From assembly GCF_964340395.1 (NCBI RefSeq), contig NC_135559.1:22493121-22557120 (forward strand): a stretch of DNA of 64,000 bases, in the 5' to 3' direction. This DNA is from Glandiceps talaboti. Its lineage: Eukaryota > Hemichordata > Enteropneusta > Spengelidae. Under the pieces are notes generated by a model that saw nothing but the letters and a program-made list of their open reading frames with translations, was not told the origin of the DNA and searched no databases. Of the stretch, positions 62,296 through 64,000 are shown one piece after another; the stretch's first letter is position 1, and each line of letters begins with the position of its first letter. The position numbers and the translations under genes were made by a program.

Positions 62296-62680
62296 ACTCA
62301 TCTCAATACTTGGTAATTAGAGGACCATCATTTCCCTTAGGGGTATAGTCATGAACAGTTAATATGTTATTACTGGGCATACCTAGACTACTATAGGCTA
62401 TAGAGATTTTGGGAATTCTTGATATTTAAAGATGTGAATCTGGACTATTACATAGAGGGCTTCAGCTCGAGGACCATATTATGAACAAACAGAGGACCTG
62501 AAAAAATTGTCATGTTTTAATATTGGTTGGGGGACTCTGTGGTGGTATATTTGGTTTAAACATTTATCACATAAATATGAATACACTCTGAAGTTTAACA
62601 GTACAAGAACAGAGTTCCTGTGAGTCTATATATTTACATCCACAGAATATGCTATCAGACAGGGGTTGTCATGTGATAAG
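62296..62680. other. Intergenic DNA
   Basis: AT-rich unique-looking sequence; nothing recognisable. Confidence 0.45.
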
Positions 62681-62684
62681 CACT

Positions 62685-63985
62685 GTATCCAAAGATTTTG
62701 GTCACTTGAAATTTGAGGGAGGGACTAGCACTCTAAAACTGAGTGGTAGCTGCAAAATCTCTGATTGGTCACTTTAAATTTAAAGGAGGGACTAGCACTC
62801 TCAAACTCAGTGGTAGCTGCAAGATCCCTGATTGGTCATTTGAAATTTAAAGGAGGGACTTGCACTCTCAAACTCAGTGGTAGCTGCAGGATGTCTGGGC
62901 TGGTCACTTACAATTTAAGGATGGACTAGCATTCTCAAGCTCAGTGGTGGCTGCAAGATCTCTGAATGGCCACTTAAAATGTAAAGGAGGGACTATTACT
63001 CTCAAACTGGTCACTTGAAATTAAGGGGAGTATCTAGTACTCTCACACTCTGGTGGATGGTCACTAAACATTTAAGGAAGGGACTGGCACTCTAAAACTC
63101 AATGGTGGCTGCAAGATCTCTGGCTGGTCACTTGAAATTTGAGGGAGGGACTAGCACTCTAAAACTCAGTGGTAGCTGCAAGATCCCTGATTGGTCATTT
63201 GAAATTTAAAGGAGGGACTTGCACTCTCAAACTCAGGGGAGGCTGTAAAATCTCTGATTGGTCACTTTAAATTTAAAGGAGTGACTAGCACTCTCAAACT
63301 CAGTGGTAGCTGCAAGATCTCTGGCTGGTCACTTGAAAATTAAAGGAGGGACTAGCACTCTCAAATTCAGTGGTAGCTGCAAGATCCCTGATTGGTCATT
63401 TGAAATTTAAAGGAGGGACTTGCACTCTCAAACTCAGGGGTGGCTGTAAAATCTCTGATTGGTCACTTGAAATTTAAAGGAGGGACTAGCACTCTCAAAT
63501 TCAGTGGTAGCTGCAAGATCCCTGATTGGTCATTTGAAATTTAAAGGAGGGACTTGCACTCTCAAATTCAGTGGTAGCTGCAAGATGTCTGACTGGTCAC
63601 TTACAATTTAAGGATGGACTAGCATTCTCAAGCTCAATGATGGCTGCAAGATCTCTGACTAGCCACTTAAAATGTAAGGGAGGGACTATTACTTCCAAAC
63701 TGGTCACTTGAAATCAAGGGGAGTATCTAGTACTCTCACACTCTGGTGGCTGGTCACTAAACATTTAAGGAAGGGACTAGCACTCTAAGACTCAATGGTG
63801 GCTGCAAGATCTCTGACTGGTCACTTATAAAATAAGGAAGGACTAGCACTCTCAAACTCAGGGGTGGCTACAAGATCTCTGACTGGCCACTTATAAAATA
63901 AGGAAGGACTAGCACTCTCAAACTCAGTGGTAGCTGCAAGATCTCTGTCTGGTCACTTGAAATTTAAGTGATAGACCAGCATCCT
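62685..63985 (+). repeat. 67-bp tandem repeat field
   Basis: About 19 diverged units of roughly 67 bases. Each has GGTCACTTGAAATTTAAAGG, AGGGACTAGCACTCTCAAAC and TCAGTGGTAGCTGCAAGAT. Units fall into subtypes that recur in groups, for example the ATTACTCTCAAACTGG deletion type at 62996 and 63690, about 690 bases apart. The window's last bases (CAGTTGTGC) match the reverse of the family A head. Confidence 0.9.
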
Positions 63986-64000
63986 CCTTCTCAGTTGTGC

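Noticed and set aside
1-64000. tRNA or rRNA genes
   Set aside because: I saw no convincing cloverleaf or ribosomal core sequence on either strand, though by-eye inspection could miss a diverged tRNA.

Overview
This is a window of animal nuclear DNA. The genes have many short exons with GT-AG (and two GC-AG) introns, base composition is AT-rich, and minisatellites and degraded transposon fragments are abundant. The two recognisable proteins fit a marine invertebrate: a mannose-6-phosphate isomerase and an ARM-TIR-SAM protein of a type I associate with invertebrates. The sequence alone does not fix the phylum.

Layout. (1) 98-2808, plus strand: the last three exons of a gene I do not recognise, ending in a basic tail; its 5' part lies outside the window. 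(2) 2990-6050: mostly unassigned DNA with one weak two-exon candidate. (3) 6052-12432: a 21-bp array and then a 4.5-kb 27-bp array. (4) 12561-30099, minus strand: a complete seven-exon MPI gene of 429 codons. Its introns hold a 28-bp array made of copies of its own exon 6 splice donor, an unrelated 3.1-kb 28-bp array, two inverted-repeat transposon-like structures and a Penelope-like retroelement remnant. (5) 30.1-38.4 kb: an intergenic stretch with an orientation-switching repeat cluster, a compound microsatellite and nested inverted-repeat elements. (6) 38822-56558, plus strand: a complete six-exon gene for a 637-residue protein with an N-myristoylation-type start, an ARM-repeat region, a TIR domain and a C-terminal SAM domain. 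Introns 2 and 3 carry a 33-bp array (about 4 kb) and a 43-bp array (about 9.5 kb); the latter lies inside the TIR coding region. (7) 56.6-64.0 kb: 3' flank, several copies of one dispersed repeat family, a LINE fragment, and a 67-bp repeat field running off the window edge.

The genes do not form an operon or an obvious pathway. MPI interconverts mannose-6-phosphate and fructose-6-phosphate. The ARM-TIR-SAM protein is probably a signalling or NAD-consuming factor with the SARM1 domains in a different order. What links the window is minisatellite growth: the six large arrays cover roughly 35% of it. Two smaller arrays were seeded on gene boundaries, the MPI exon 6 donor (22 copies) and the stop codon of the ARM-TIR-SAM gene (5 copies).
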